23,347 nt of DNA from Methanomassiliicoccus sp. UBA386. GTDB taxonomy: Archaea; Thermoplasmatota; Thermoplasmata; Methanomassiliicoccales; Methanomassiliicoccaceae. The notes under the pieces are model-generated. The model was not told where the DNA came from. It did no database searches and was given only the letters and a program-made list of their open reading frames with translations. The translations under genes and the position numbers were made by a program. The stretch is taken from the NCBI GenBank assembly GCA_002498285.1, contig DAGU01000089.1, positions 1-23,347 of the forward strand. Direction: 5' to 3'. Below are positions 1 to 7,799 of this stretch, piece after piece (the first letter of the stretch is position 1; every line of letters begins with the position of its first letter).

Positions 1-31
1 CGGCGCGGTGCTGCTGGCGAGGAAGGACTAA
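1..31 (+). CDS. 3' end of an upstream coding region (partial)
   Basis: From base 2 one frame reads GAVLLARKD and then a TAA stop at 29-31. The next 70 bases are pyrimidine-rich, like an archaeal termination region. Only nine residues are visible, so no function can be assigned. The frame is chosen because it ends exactly where the composition changes. Confidence 0.4.
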   Translation, partial: GAVLLARKD

Positions 32-56
32 AAACCTCTTTCCAAAACCTCTTTCC
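31..56 (+). repeat. Perfect tandem 13-bp repeat in a pyrimidine-rich tract
   Basis: AAAACCTCTTTCC occurs twice head to tail (31-43 and 44-56), followed by CCCTTTCC and then a T run at 66-70. It lies directly after the stop codon at 29-31. Pyrimidine/T-rich tracts downstream of genes are typical of archaeal terminators, so this is probably the termination zone of the upstream gene. The exact duplication may reflect slippage. Confidence 0.55.
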
Positions 57-103
57 CCCTTTCCATTTTTGTCCGCCGAACATGGTGCCAGGGGCGCACA
101 CTC

Positions 104-111
104 TTAATTAA
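104..111 (+). promoter_or_regulatory. Box A (TATA) promoter of gatD
   Basis: TTAATTAA stands out in GC-rich surroundings. Transcription would start about 25-28 bases downstream, near 132-136. That is downstream of the possible TTG start at 125 and just before the ATG at 143, so it decides the start in favour of 143. Confidence 0.6.
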
Positions 112-142
112 GGAAGAACAGCATTTGGCGCTCGGTCTATTC

Positions 143-1438
143 ATGAGCTATTCACCCCGTCTTCTATCATTGCTACAGGGCATAGGCGCCGCCGAGGGCG
201 ATCGCCTCACGGTCTCCAGCGACGGCCGCGAACTGTCAGGCGTCCTGATACCTCATAACGAGTTCAGCCATCCCGATGTTCTGGTCCTCAAGATGAAGAG
301 CGGATACAACGTCGGCGTGCTGGTGACGCCCTCGACGAACGTGACGGTGGCCGTCAAGGGCGAGGTCCGTGAGAGGGTTCCCCGGCCGCTCAGCAATGGC
401 AAGGGCCTTCCGCAGGTGGCCGTGCTGAGCACCGGCGGCACCATCGCATCGTATGTCGACTACCGCACCGGGGCCGTCCACCCGGCCCTGTCGGCCGGCG
501 ACCTGCTGGCCACCGTGCCGGAGATCGCCGACATATGCGACGTGCGCGCCGAGGCCGTGTACTCCATCTTCTCGGAGAACATGACGGTGGAGAACTGGCA
601 GCAGCTGGCCGGCGTGGCCGCCGACCGCTTGAACTCCGGCGTGGAGGGGGTCATAGTTCCGCACGGGACCGACACCATGAGCTACACCGCCGCCGCGCTG
701 TCCTTCATGCTTGGCGACATCCCGAGGCCGGTCGTGGTGGTCGGAGCTCAACGCTCCTCTGACCGGCCGTCATCGGACGCCTACACCAACCTGCTGAGCG
801 CGGCCCGCTTCATCACCGCCTCGGACGCGGCGGAGGTCCTGGTGCTGATGCACGAGACCTCGTCGGACATCTCGGCGGCCGTCCACCGCGCCACCAAGGT
901 CCGCAAGATGCACACCTCCCGCCGCGACGCCTTCCAGAGCATCAACGCCCCGCCGGTGGCCAGGATGGACTTCGGCGGAAGCATCGACTACCTGGCGCCG
1001 TACCGCCGGAAGTCCGACGTCAAGGTCGTCCCTCGGCTGGAGATGGAGAAGGACGTGTCGCTGGTGCAGTTCTACCCGGGAATGAGCCCCTCGGTGTTCG
1101 AGAGCATACTGTCCAAGAGCCGAGGGATGGTCATAGCCGGCTCCGGTCTCGGCCACGTATCGTCGGAGCTCATCGGGCCCATCCGCAGGGCGGTGGCCGG
1201 CGGGACCGTAGTGGTCATGACCTCACAGTGCCTTCACGGAAGCGTGAACCTGAACGTCTACGCCACCGGCAGGGACCTGCTGTCCGCTGGGGTCGTCCCT
1301 GGAGGGGACATGCTGCCCGAGACGGCCTATGTCAAGCTGATGTGGGTGCTGGGCCAGACGAACGACGCGGAGGAGGCCGGGAAGATGATGGCCGCCGACC
1401 TCAGGGGCGAGATCACCGACAGGAGGGCGATGCAATGA
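143..1438 (+). CDS. gatD: Glutamyl-tRNA(Gln) amidotransferase subunit D (asparaginase-like)
   Basis: GatD is the asparaginase-type subunit of the archaeal GatDE amidotransferase. It releases ammonia from an amide donor, and GatE uses it to convert Glu-tRNA(Gln) to Gln-tRNA(Gln) in the cytoplasm. The 431-residue product has an N-terminal beta-barrel region, then the asparaginase fold with STGGTIAS (about 96-103, first catalytic Thr), HGTDTM (174-179) and the VRKMHTSRRDAF segment with the catalytic Lys near 255. QCLHGSVNLNVY and LPETAYVKLMWVLGQT near the C-terminus are family-typical. Length is normal for GatD. An in-frame TTG at 125 has GGAAG upstream, but it precedes the predicted transcription start, and GatD proteins often begin with MSY as here. 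The TGA overlaps the gatE ATG, so the two subunits are translationally coupled. Confidence 0.96.
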   Translation: MSYSPRLLSLLQGIGAAEGDRLTVSSDGRELSGVLIPHNEFSHPDVLVLKMKSGYNVGVLVTPSTNVTVAVKGEVRERVPRPLSNGKGLPQVAVLSTGGTIASYVDYRTGAVHPALSAGDLLATVPEIADICDVRAEAVYSIFSENMTVENWQQLAGVAADRLNSGVEGVIVPHGTDTMSYTAAALSFMLGDIPRPVVVVGAQRSSDRPSSDAYTNLLSAARFITASDAAEVLVLMHETSSDISAAVHRATKVRKMHTSRRDAFQSINAPPVARMDFGGSIDYLAPYRRKSDVKVVPRLEMEKDVSLVQFYPGMSPSVFESILSKSRGMVIAGSGLGHVSSELIGPIRRAVAGGTVVVMTSQCLHGSVNLNVYATGRDLLSAGVVPGGDMLPETAYVKLMWVLGQTNDAEEAGKMMAADLRGEITDRRAMQ

Positions 1439-3291
1439 GCCACGATGTCACAGTGGGCCTGGAGATCCACCAGCAGCTGGACACCAGGAAGCTGTTCTGC
1501 AGCTGCCCCTCCTGCCTCGTCGAGGAGGAGGGAGCGGCATTCCAGCGCAGGCTCCGGCCGACGCAGTCGGAGATGGGTGAGATCGACCGCGCCGCTTTGG
1601 CGCAGGCGGAGAGGAAGATGCGGTTCCGGTATCAGGCCCCGCCGTCGGCCAGCTGCCTGGTGGAGGCGGACGAGGAGCCCCCCCACGACGCCAGTCCGGA
1701 GGCGGTCGATGTCGTCCTGACGGTCGCCGCCCTCCTGGGAGCGAGGCCGGTGGACGAGATCCACTTCATGCGCAAGCTGGTCATCGACGGCTCCAACACC
1801 TCGGGGTTCCAGCGGACGGCCATGGTGGCCATGGGCGGCTTCCTGGAGGTGAACGGCCGTCGCATCACGGTCGACACCTTCTGCCTGGAGGAGGACGCCG
1901 CGCGAAAGGTGGAGACCAACGGTTCGGAGGTCACTTACCGCCTGGACCGCCTCGGCATCCCGCTCATAGAGATCGCCACGGCTCCGGACATGCACTCGCC
2001 CGAGGAGGTAAAGGAGGTGGCTCAGCGCATCGGGTCCATCATGCGCGCCACCCGCCGGGTCAAGAGGGGCATCGGGACCATACGGGAGGACGTCAACATC
2101 TCCATCCCGGGAGGCGCCCGGGTGGAGATCAAGGGAGTGCAGGAGCTGCGCATGTTGCCCGTATACGTGGAGAAGGAGATGGAGAGGCAGCGGTCGCTCC
2201 TGGCCATACGCGATCTCCTTCGGGAAAGGAACGTCGCCCCGGCGGCCGTGGAAACGGCTGATCTCACCTCGACCTTCGATGGCTGCACCTCCAAGGTCAT
2301 CACCGGAGCGTTGAAGAGCGGCGGCAAGGTGCTGGCCGCGACGCTCCCTGGCTTCGCCGGAGTGCTGCGCTCCGGGGACGGGAAGCTGCGTCTGGGAGCG
2401 GAGATGGCGCAGCGCGCCCGGACCAGGGGAGTGAAGGGAATATTCCACTCGGATGAGCTGCCGGCCTACGGCATCGAACAGCAGTACGTGGACGCCGTCC
2501 GGAACGCCCTCGAGCTGGGTCCGCAGGATGCCTTCGTGCTGTGCGCCGCCTCCGGGGCCAAAGCGCGCGATGCCCTCAAGGCCGCCATCGACCGGGCCAA
2601 CGAGGCGCTGGTCGGCGTGCCCGAGGAGACGAGGGATCCGCTGCCGGACGGCTCCTCCGCCTACTCCCGCCCTCTTCCAGGCGCTGCCAGGATGTACCCC
2701 GAGACGGACGTTCCGCCCATACCCGTGCCGGCGGGGCGCATGGAAACCATACTGGCGAACCTCCCGGAGCTTCCCGAGGTGCGCACCGGACGGATCGCCG
2801 CCGAATACGGGATCCATGAGCAGCAGGCCCGGCAGCTCGTGAGGGAAGGCTGGGACGACGTGTTCGAGGAGATCGCCGCCGACCGCGAGCTGGCGGCACT
2901 GGCGGCAAGAACGCTCACTTCCACCCTGGCCGAGCTGGAGCGGGATGTGGACGTCTCCCGTCTGGACGAGGCCTCCCTCAAGTCTGCCTTCGCCGGGGTG
3001 TCCGCCGGAACGTTTGCCAAGGAAGCGGTGCCCGACGTGCTGAGGAAGATGGCCGAGGGGATGTCCGTCGACGATGCGGTGAAGGCGCTGGGCCTTTCGG
3101 CGATGAGCGTGGAAGAGGCCAGGGAGATCGTCGCCCGCGTGGTGCGCGAACGAGAGGCGTTCGTGCGGGAGAAGGGCAAGGCGGCCGCCGGGCCCCTGAT
3201 GGGGCCGGTCATGGCCGAGCTGCGCGGCCGCCTGGACGGTAAAACGGCCAGCGAACTGCTCAGGGAGGAGTTGCAGAAGCTACTGTCGTGA
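1435..3291 (+). CDS. gatE: Glutamyl-tRNA(Gln) amidotransferase subunit E
   Basis: GatE binds Glu-tRNA(Gln), activates the glutamyl carboxylate with ATP and transfers ammonia delivered by GatD. The 618-residue protein begins with the GatB/GatE signature LEIHQQLDTRKLFCSCP (9-25). It continues through the kinase-like body (IREDVNISIPGG, VEIKGVQEL), an AspRS-like GAD insertion (GVKGIFHSDELPAYGI) that is specific to GatE, and a helical YqeY-like tail (GKTASELLREELQKLL) for tRNA binding. Length matches the family. The ATG at 1435 overlaps the gatD stop and has AGGAGG at 1421-1426 eight bases upstream, a clear Shine-Dalgarno site. An open frame extends upstream to 1228 inside gatD, but it is not coding. 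GatE marks the genome as archaeal. Confidence 0.97.
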   Translation: MSHDVTVGLEIHQQLDTRKLFCSCPSCLVEEEGAAFQRRLRPTQSEMGEIDRAALAQAERKMRFRYQAPPSASCLVEADEEPPHDASPEAVDVVLTVAALLGARPVDEIHFMRKLVIDGSNTSGFQRTAMVAMGGFLEVNGRRITVDTFCLEEDAARKVETNGSEVTYRLDRLGIPLIEIATAPDMHSPEEVKEVAQRIGSIMRATRRVKRGIGTIREDVNISIPGGARVEIKGVQELRMLPVYVEKEMERQRSLLAIRDLLRERNVAPAAVETADLTSTFDGCTSKVITGALKSGGKVLAATLPGFAGVLRSGDGKLRLGAEMAQRARTRGVKGIFHSDELPAYGIEQQYVDAVRNALELGPQDAFVLCAASGAKARDALKAAIDRANEALVGVPEETRDPLPDGSSAYSRPLPGAARMYPETDVPPIPVPAGRMETILANLPELPEVRTGRIAAEYGIHEQQARQLVREGWDDVFEEIAADRELAALAARTLTSTLAELERDVDVSRLDEASLKSAFAGVSAGTFAKEAVPDVLRKMAEGMSVDDAVKALGLSAMSVEEAREIVARVVREREAFVREKGKAAAGPLMGPVMAELRGRLDGKTASELLREELQKLLS

Positions 3292-3322
3292 GCCCTGGCA
3301 AGGTTCTTGTCCGGTCCGCTCC

Positions 3323-3337
3323 CATGGTCTGACCATG
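3323..3337. repeat. 15-bp perfect palindrome over the start of the small membrane protein gene
   Basis: CATGGTCTGACCATG has 7-bp arms around a central T and ends on the ATG at 3335. It could be an operator or an RNA hairpin masking the start, or it could be chance. There is no clear box A in the 43-base gap after gatE, so the gene may be read from the gatDE transcript. Confidence 0.4.
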
Positions 3338-3697
3338 CGTGACGGACCGGCCGGCGGTGAGGCATCCACGCACGCGATCTCATCGCGCCTGGCCAGCATG
3401 CCCTTCTGGCTCTCCATGGCCGGAGGCCTGCTGGTGCTGATCGAGGGCGTAATGATCATCATGGCGGGGCCGAGGCTGATCACCAGCACCATGGGGCTCG
3501 GCGCGCTGGTGGCGATCATCGGCGCGGTCATCGTATGGGCCGCTTACGGCATCCGCAGCGTTCCTTCCCGGCGAGTGACGTACGGCGCCATCGCGGTCAT
3601 GTTCTCGGTAGTAGCGCTCGTCCTGGCGGCCGGGGGCTTCGTCATCGGCTCCATCCTCGGCATCATTGGCGGCTCATGGGCCATCATGGCCCGCTGA
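3335..3697 (+). CDS. Small multi-pass membrane protein of unknown function
   Basis: The 120-residue product has a polar N-terminus of about 22 residues followed by four hydrophobic stretches: PFWLSMAGGLLVLIEGVMII (about 23-42), a second at about 52-72, and two Gly-rich ones at about 83-119 that end at the C-terminus. The GSILGIIGGSWAIM ending resembles small archaeal membrane proteins of the DUF4064/DUF6114 type, but I cannot assign it to a family with confidence. It lies 43 bases after gatE, possibly by read-through. The Met at residue 22 is an alternative start that would remove the polar leader. Its 3' end overlaps the convergent methyltransferase gene by 24 bases. Confidence 0.7.
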   Translation: MRDGPAGGEASTHAISSRLASMPFWLSMAGGLLVLIEGVMIIMAGPRLITSTMGLGALVAIIGAVIVWAAYGIRSVPSRRVTYGAIAVMFSVVALVLAAGGFVIGSILGIIGGSWAIMAR

Positions 3698-4261
3698 TGG
3701 GCGAAGCTCCTCGACCCACAGCTCCTCGAAGAACAGCCGCCGGCGCTTCAGCTCGACGCGGTGGAACGGCGCGAGCGCATCGTTAAGGGCGTTCGGCTCC
3801 ATCTCGGTCGACAGCAGCAGAACGATCCTTCCGCCGGGGAGCAGATGCCCAGGGGCCTCGTCCAGGAAGCGGGCCGTCACCCCGACGCCGTCCGGCCCCC
3901 CGGCCCATGCGAGGGCCAGCCGGTCGTCGTCGGTCCCGGGGCAGTAGGGAGGGTTGAAGACGATGACGTCGAACCGCTCCGGGACGTTAGCGAACAGATC
4001 GCTCTCTCTTACGTCTCCGGGCAGCCCGTTCCGTGCAAGGTTCGCCTCGGTGCATCTCACCGCCAGCGGGTTGAGGTCGGCGGCCACGACCGATGAGGCG
4101 CAGGCGGCCAGGTGGCACGTTATCAAGCCGGTGCCGGGGCCCATCTCCAGGACGGTCTCGTTCCCCCCCACGGCGAGGGCATCCAGCAAAAGGAACGTGT
4201 CCTCCGATGGAGGGTATACCTCCTGGCATTCGATGATGTCGAGCTCCTGGCGATAGCGCAT
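3674..4261 (-). CDS. HemK2/Mtq2-type class I methyltransferase
   Basis: This 195-residue SAM-dependent methyltransferase belongs to the HemK/PrmC superfamily, in the short archaeal-eukaryotic branch without the N-terminal helical domain. It shows YPPSEDTFLLLDAL (16-29), typical of HemK2, the SAM-binding loop LEMGPGTGLIT (38-48), the acidic residue in AADLNP (60-65) and the catalytic NPPY (103-106), which binds the glutamine side chain. Family members modify the GGQ glutamine of the class I release factor aRF1, usually with a Trm112 partner. No Trm112 gene lies nearby. An 89-base gap separates it from the divergent rhomboid gene, and CTTAAG at 4289-4294 could serve as its box A. The function is inferred from the family. 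Confidence 0.88.
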   Translation of the reverse strand: MRYRQELDIIECQEVYPPSEDTFLLLDALAVGGNETVLEMGPGTGLITCHLAACASSVVAADLNPLAVRCTEANLARNGLPGDVRESDLFANVPERFDVIVFNPPYCPGTDDDRLALAWAGGPDGVGVTARFLDEAPGHLLPGGRIVLLLSTEMEPNALNDALAPFHRVELKRRRLFFEELWVEELRPSAGHDGP

Positions 4262-4322
4262 CCTCGCACCTCATGACGTCCGCACCTCTTAAGCTCAGGG
4301 GGTGCGAGCGGGACCAAATCAG

Positions 4323-4330
4323 CTTTAAGC
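4323..4330 (+). promoter_or_regulatory. Box A of the rhomboid-MBL operon
   Basis: CTTTAAGC is centred about 25 bases before the ATG at 4351. That predicts a leaderless mRNA and rules out the in-frame upstream start at 4273. Confidence 0.5.
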
Positions 4331-4350
4331 GTGGGTACGCATGCACGCCC

Positions 4351-5256
4351 ATGGAGCCCGCCTCCTATGCGGTCATAGCCATCATCGCCGCCACCCTGGT
4401 CTTCGGCGCCAGGAAGCGTTCGGACCTCACGCCGGTGCTGCTTCTCGGCAACCTTTTGATCTTCTTCGTGGAGATCCTCAGCGCGCCGTATGCCTATCTT
4501 CCCGTATCGTCGCCGGTGGTGCAGGAGCTGGCCTTCCGTCCCGAGGACCTGACCAACGGCCGCCTCTACACCCTCTTCACCTCGATGTTCCTGCACGCCG
4601 ACTTCGTGGCACACCTGCTGGGGAACATGCTCTTCCTGTTCCTGCTGGGCACGCCGCTGGAACAGCGCATCGGCAAGGCCCGCTTCGCTGCGGTGTACTT
4701 CGTCGCCGGCGTGGCCGGCACGCTGATCATGGGCCTGGTGCTGGCAGGCCAGCCTCGCACGCTGGTCCTGGGCGCCTCGGGAGCGATATCGGGCCTCATG
4801 GGCGCCCTCCTGCTCCTGTATCCCCGGGACCAGATACCCATGATCCTGGGCTTCCTCTTCCTGCCCAGGGTGCCGGTGTGGCTGGCCGGCCTCAGCTGGC
4901 TCATCCTGTCGGTGGTGCAGTACGCCGGGCTCTCGAACAGCGGGGTGGCCTGGGAGGCCCACCTGGCCGGGTTCATCGTGGGCGTCATGGTGGCCGCTGC
5001 CGTGGGGAGGAGGGAAGCGGCCCGCCGCACGGCCGCTTTCAAACCGACCGACATCGCCGCGCTGGAGCCGCTCGCCGCCACGCCCGCCCTCACGAATGCG
5101 CTGGAAGCGATCCGCGCGGAGGAGCACCCCGATGTGAGGAAGGCCTGGCTGGAGTATTTCGCCGAGCATGCCCAATGCCCGCAGTGCGCGGGCAAGATGA
5201 AGTACCGCGACGGAAGGATGACGTGTCCCTGCGGATACGAGATGGTGGTGCGATGA
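4351..5256 (+). CDS. Rhomboid-family intramembrane serine protease with C-terminal zinc ribbon
   Basis: A 301-residue membrane protein. Rhomboids cleave transmembrane helices of substrates within the lipid bilayer. It has HLLGNMLFLFLLG (88-100, with the H-x3-N of the second core helix), the nucleophile motif GASGAISGLMG (141-151, Ser143) and the partner histidine in WEAHLAGF (His204), so the catalytic dyad is intact. Six to seven helices fill residues 5-220. A soluble tail follows, ending in CPQC (276-279) and CPC (292-294), a four-Cys zinc ribbon. The start at 4351 is set by box A at 4323-4330. The TGA overlaps the ATG of the next gene, so the two form a coupled operon. The ribbon probably sits in the cytoplasm and may bind a partner; this is inference. 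Confidence 0.92.
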   Translation: MEPASYAVIAIIAATLVFGARKRSDLTPVLLLGNLLIFFVEILSAPYAYLPVSSPVVQELAFRPEDLTNGRLYTLFTSMFLHADFVAHLLGNMLFLFLLGTPLEQRIGKARFAAVYFVAGVAGTLIMGLVLAGQPRTLVLGASGAISGLMGALLLLYPRDQIPMILGFLFLPRVPVWLAGLSWLILSVVQYAGLSNSGVAWEAHLAGFIVGVMVAAAVGRREAARRTAAFKPTDIAALEPLAATPALTNALEAIRAEEHPDVRKAWLEYFAEHAQCPQCAGKMKYRDGRMTCPCGYEMVVR

Positions 5257-5828
5257 ACCGCATCGTCCCGGCGGTGGCTGGGCTGCTGATCCGGGACGGG
5301 AAGCGGATCGTGGAGGCGCATTCGTCGGCCACCCTCATCCTGTCGGACAGGATCGTCCTGGTGGATACTTCCAGCATCGAACGCCGCTCCATGCTGCTGG
5401 ACGGCCTGGAGCGGGCTGGCGTACGGCCATCGCAGGTGGACGTCGTCGTGCTCACCCACCTTCACCACGATCACATGGGCAACCTGGACCTGTTCCCCGG
5501 GGCCAGAAGGCTGGCCCGGGTGGAGGAGCGGCCGGGCAGGGGGATCGAGCCGGTGTCCGACGACATCGAGCTGGCCCCCGGCGTCTCGCTCATGCACACG
5601 CCTGGACATACCAGAGGAAGCATGAGCGTGGTGGTTCGCGCCCCTGACGCCGTGTATGTGATGGCGGGGGATGCCATCCCGACGAGGGACAACCACGAAC
5701 GGTGGCTGCCGCCAGGCATCAACATCGACCCCGAGCTGGCGCTGTCCAGCATGGAGCGGATCTGCCGCGCCGGGGACATGATAGTTCCGGGCCATGGGCA
5801 ACCGTTCCCGTCCCGCCGCGAGCGATAG
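5253..5828 (+). CDS. Metallo-beta-lactamase-fold hydrolase
   Basis: This 191-residue single-domain protein has the full metal-ligand set of the MBL superfamily: THLHHDH (68-74), His119 in TPGHTRGS, Asp140 in MAGDAIP and His181 in VPGHG. The core resembles short MBLAC1-like or glyoxalase-II-like members, in which HxHxDH is followed by GNLDLFPGA. No extra domain for RNA or thioester substrates is present, so the substrate is unknown. It is translationally coupled to the rhomboid gene by an ATGA overlap at 5253-5256 and ends with TAG. It is probably cytoplasmic, since no signal peptide is seen. Confidence 0.88.
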   Translation: MNRIVPAVAGLLIRDGKRIVEAHSSATLILSDRIVLVDTSSIERRSMLLDGLERAGVRPSQVDVVVLTHLHHDHMGNLDLFPGARRLARVEERPGRGIEPVSDDIELAPGVSLMHTPGHTRGSMSVVVRAPDAVYVMAGDAIPTRDNHERWLPPGINIDPELALSSMERICRAGDMIVPGHGQPFPSRRER

Positions 5829-5836
5829 TTTTATTT
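5829..5836 (+). promoter_or_regulatory. Box A of the zinc-finger/pcm operon
   Basis: TTTTATTT begins just after the preceding TAG stop. A transcription start about 26 bases downstream (about 5858) would exclude the ATG at 5850 and favour 5862 or 5868. Confidence 0.5.
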
Positions 5837-5861
5837 TTCGGACAGGTTCATGGATAGCCGG

Positions 5862-6467
5862 ATGCAAATGTCGGTGCCAAACGCTATCTACCTGGATTGT
5901 CCCAACTGCGACGAGCATGCGGTGCATGAGGTTCTGAAGGGCAAGTTGGGAAAGAAACAGGAGGTCATGGAGGCCACCGTGAAGTGCCAGGAATGCGGGC
6001 ACGTTTACGTTACCGTGGTAAGGGAGCCTGAGCAGGTCATGGTGCCCATAATAGTCTCCGAGCTGGGAGACTCCAGGAAAGAGCAGATCGAGCTGATCTC
6101 AGGCGACATGGTCTCCGTCAACGACGAGGTTTATCTGGGAGACAGCCATCTCCTGATAACGGCCATCGAGTGCGACGGCCGGAGGGTGGAGCACTGCGCG
6201 GTGGAGAACGTCGACACCCTGTGGGCCAAGAAGTTCGACAAGGTGATCGTGAAAATATCGGTGAACAAGCACAGCCGCACCCTGGCCGCCCAGGTCGAGG
6301 CTCTTCCGGAGGAGGAGTTCTTCGTGGGCGACCTCATGACCGTGGGCCGCGATAACGTGGTCATCCACAACATCCGCTCCAAGGACGGGACCGTCCGCCG
6401 GGGCGGGGTGCCGGCCAGGGACATCGTGCGCATCTACACCAAGGCGGTCCGCACCACCAACGCCTGA
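5862..6467 (+). CDS. HVO_0476-family zinc-finger protein
   Basis: A cytoplasmic protein of about 201 residues with a four-Cys zinc finger at its N-terminus (CPNC at 13-16 and CQECG at 42-46). A long beta-rich region follows (LISGDMVSVNDEVYLGDSHLLITAIECDG onward) that looks like repeated small barrels. This arrangement, with HEVLK close to the first Cys pair, matches the archaeal family named after Haloferax HVO_0476. Its biochemical role is not established to my knowledge. Possible starts are 5850, 5862 and 5868; I chose 5862 from the box A spacing. The pcm gene follows after 3 bases, so the two are almost certainly cotranscribed. Confidence 0.85.
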   Translation: MQMSVPNAIYLDCPNCDEHAVHEVLKGKLGKKQEVMEATVKCQECGHVYVTVVREPEQVMVPIIVSELGDSRKEQIELISGDMVSVNDEVYLGDSHLLITAIECDGRRVEHCAVENVDTLWAKKFDKVIVKISVNKHSRTLAAQVEALPEEEFFVGDLMTVGRDNVVIHNIRSKDGTVRRGGVPARDIVRIYTKAVRTTNA

Positions 6468-6470
6468 TCC

Positions 6471-7121
6471 ATGTACGAAGCGGAGCGGAGCAGGCTGGTC
6501 AAGGGGCTCAAGAGCCATGGCGTTGTGACCGACGAAAGGGTGCTGGAGGCCATGGAGCGCGTCCCCAGGCACGAGTTCCTGCCCTCCGAGCTGCGAGACC
6601 AGGCGTACGTGGACTCGCCCCTGCCGATCGGCATGGGGCAGACCATATCGGCGCCGCACATGGTGGGGATCATGCTGCAGGCGCTTGAGCTGCGCCCTGG
6701 CCACAACGTTCTGGAGATCGGGGCCGGCTCCGGCTACCACGCCGCGCTGATGGGCGAGATGGTCCGCCCCGGCGGGAAGGTGTACACGGTGGAGCGCCTG
6801 GAATCGCTGGGGCGAAAGGCGGCGGAGGCGATCGAGCGGCTGAGCTACGATGACGTCGTGGAAGTGGTCATCGCCGATGGCTCCATGGGGCTGCCGGAGC
6901 ATGCGCCATACGACCGCATCACCGTGGCGGCGGCCGCGCCTGAAGTGCCCAGGCCGCTGGAGGAGCAATTGGCCGACGGCGGCCGGATGCTCGTTCCGGT
7001 AGGGGGACAGGGATACCAGGACCTGACGCTGGTCACCCGCCAAGGCGACAGGCTGGAGCGCACCGGCCTGGGCGGCGTGGTGTTCGTGCCGCTCATCGGC
7101 CAGCACGGGTACCGGGACTAA
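6471..7121 (+). CDS. pcm: Protein-L-isoaspartate O-methyltransferase
   Basis: Pcm methylates L-isoaspartyl residues in aged proteins using SAM, starting their repair to normal aspartyl bonds in the cytoplasm. The 216-residue protein contains PIGMGQTISAPHMVG (52-66), which forms the substrate pocket, the SAM motif LEIGAGSGYHAAL (81-93), VYTVERL, and YDRITVAAAAPEVPRPLEEQL, all diagnostic of the family. Length is normal. It starts 3 bases after the zinc-finger gene and shares its promoter. Its TAA overlaps the stop of the convergent phosphatase gene by 4 bases. Confidence 0.96.
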   Translation: MYEAERSRLVKGLKSHGVVTDERVLEAMERVPRHEFLPSELRDQAYVDSPLPIGMGQTISAPHMVGIMLQALELRPGHNVLEIGAGSGYHAALMGEMVRPGGKVYTVERLESLGRKAAEAIERLSYDDVVEVVIADGSMGLPEHAPYDRITVAAAAPEVPRPLEEQLADGGRMLVPVGGQGYQDLTLVTRQGDRLERTGLGGVVFVPLIGQHGYRD

Positions 7122-7768
7122 TCGAGGATGTGCGGCAGCACGTTCCGCAGGTCTCCGGCGCTCACCACCACGTTGGCGCTCTTCTTGACGTGCTCGTCGA
7201 TGGGGTTGAACGCTATCGACAGGCCTGACAGGGCGAACATGGATACGTCCACGAAGCTGTTGCCGATCGAGACCGTGCCCATCTCGTCCACGCCGTACTC
7301 CTTCTGGAACTGGCGCAGCGCCGCGCCCTTGTCGGTCAGGTCGACCCTGAGGACGCCCTCCCCGGTGAGGGCGCCGTCGGGGCCGCACTCCACGCTGTTG
7401 GCCAGGTAGCCGTCGAAGCCGTGCTCGCGGGCGATGCGTCCGGCGGTCAGGTCCAGGCCGCCGCTGACGATGACCACCTTGGCGCCCGCGGCGCGCAGGG
7501 CGTCGACCGTCTGTGAGATGCCCTCTATGATCGGCACGGGGTCCAGGATGGTCTCCAGGTCGCTGCGGCAGATGTCCGCCTTCGCGTCGAGCCATCTCCT
7601 GATATCCTGGCGCATGAACTCCCTGTCATCTATGCGGCCCTGGATGTACGCCTGCAGCGTCTCCCCGTTGTCGATCTTGAAATGATCGTGCACCCATGTC
7701 CAGGAGGAGGCATAGTTAACCAGCACCCCGTCCATGTCGAAGGCGACCAGGCCCCACCGCGGTTTCAT
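7118..7768 (-). CDS. SerB-like HAD-family phosphatase
   Basis: A 216-residue HAD hydrolase. Motif I is DMDGV (11-15, nucleophile Asp11 and acid/base Asp13), motif II is VSGG (Ser102) and the motif III Lys is Lys147 in TDKGAAL. A helical cap lies between motifs I and II, as in phosphoserine phosphatases, so the substrate may be phosphoserine or another small phosphomonoester. Motif IV reads GNSFVD (169-174) instead of the usual GDxxxD, so the first Mg-binding Asp is Asn while the second acidic residue remains. This may change metal binding or activity, and I leave the gene symbol open. The start at 7768 lies about 28 bases after a minus-strand box A, so the mRNA is probably leaderless. It ends with TAG inside the pcm stop. 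Confidence 0.85.
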   Translation of the reverse strand: MKPRWGLVAFDMDGVLVNYASSWTWVHDHFKIDNGETLQAYIQGRIDDREFMRQDIRRWLDAKADICRSDLETILDPVPIIEGISQTVDALRAAGAKVVIVSGGLDLTAGRIAREHGFDGYLANSVECGPDGALTGEGVLRVDLTDKGAALRQFQKEYGVDEMGTVSIGNSFVDVSMFALSGLSIAFNPIDEHVKKSANVVVSAGDLRNVLPHILD

Positions 7769-7790
7769 GATGGATAAGAACCGGACCTTG

Positions 7791-7799
7791 TTGATTTAG
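7791..7799 (-). promoter_or_regulatory. Box A of the HAD phosphatase gene
   Basis: On the minus strand the sequence is CTAAATCAA, centred about 28 bases before the ATG at 7768. The gene therefore has its own promoter and does not depend on the nikR-like gene upstream on the same strand. The rest of the 127-base gap holds no feature I can support. Confidence 0.4.

Noticed and set aside
1228..1434. Long N-terminal extension of GatE within gatD
   Set aside because: The family start is at 1435, with an AGGAGG site and an ATGA overlap; the extension is a shadow of gatD.
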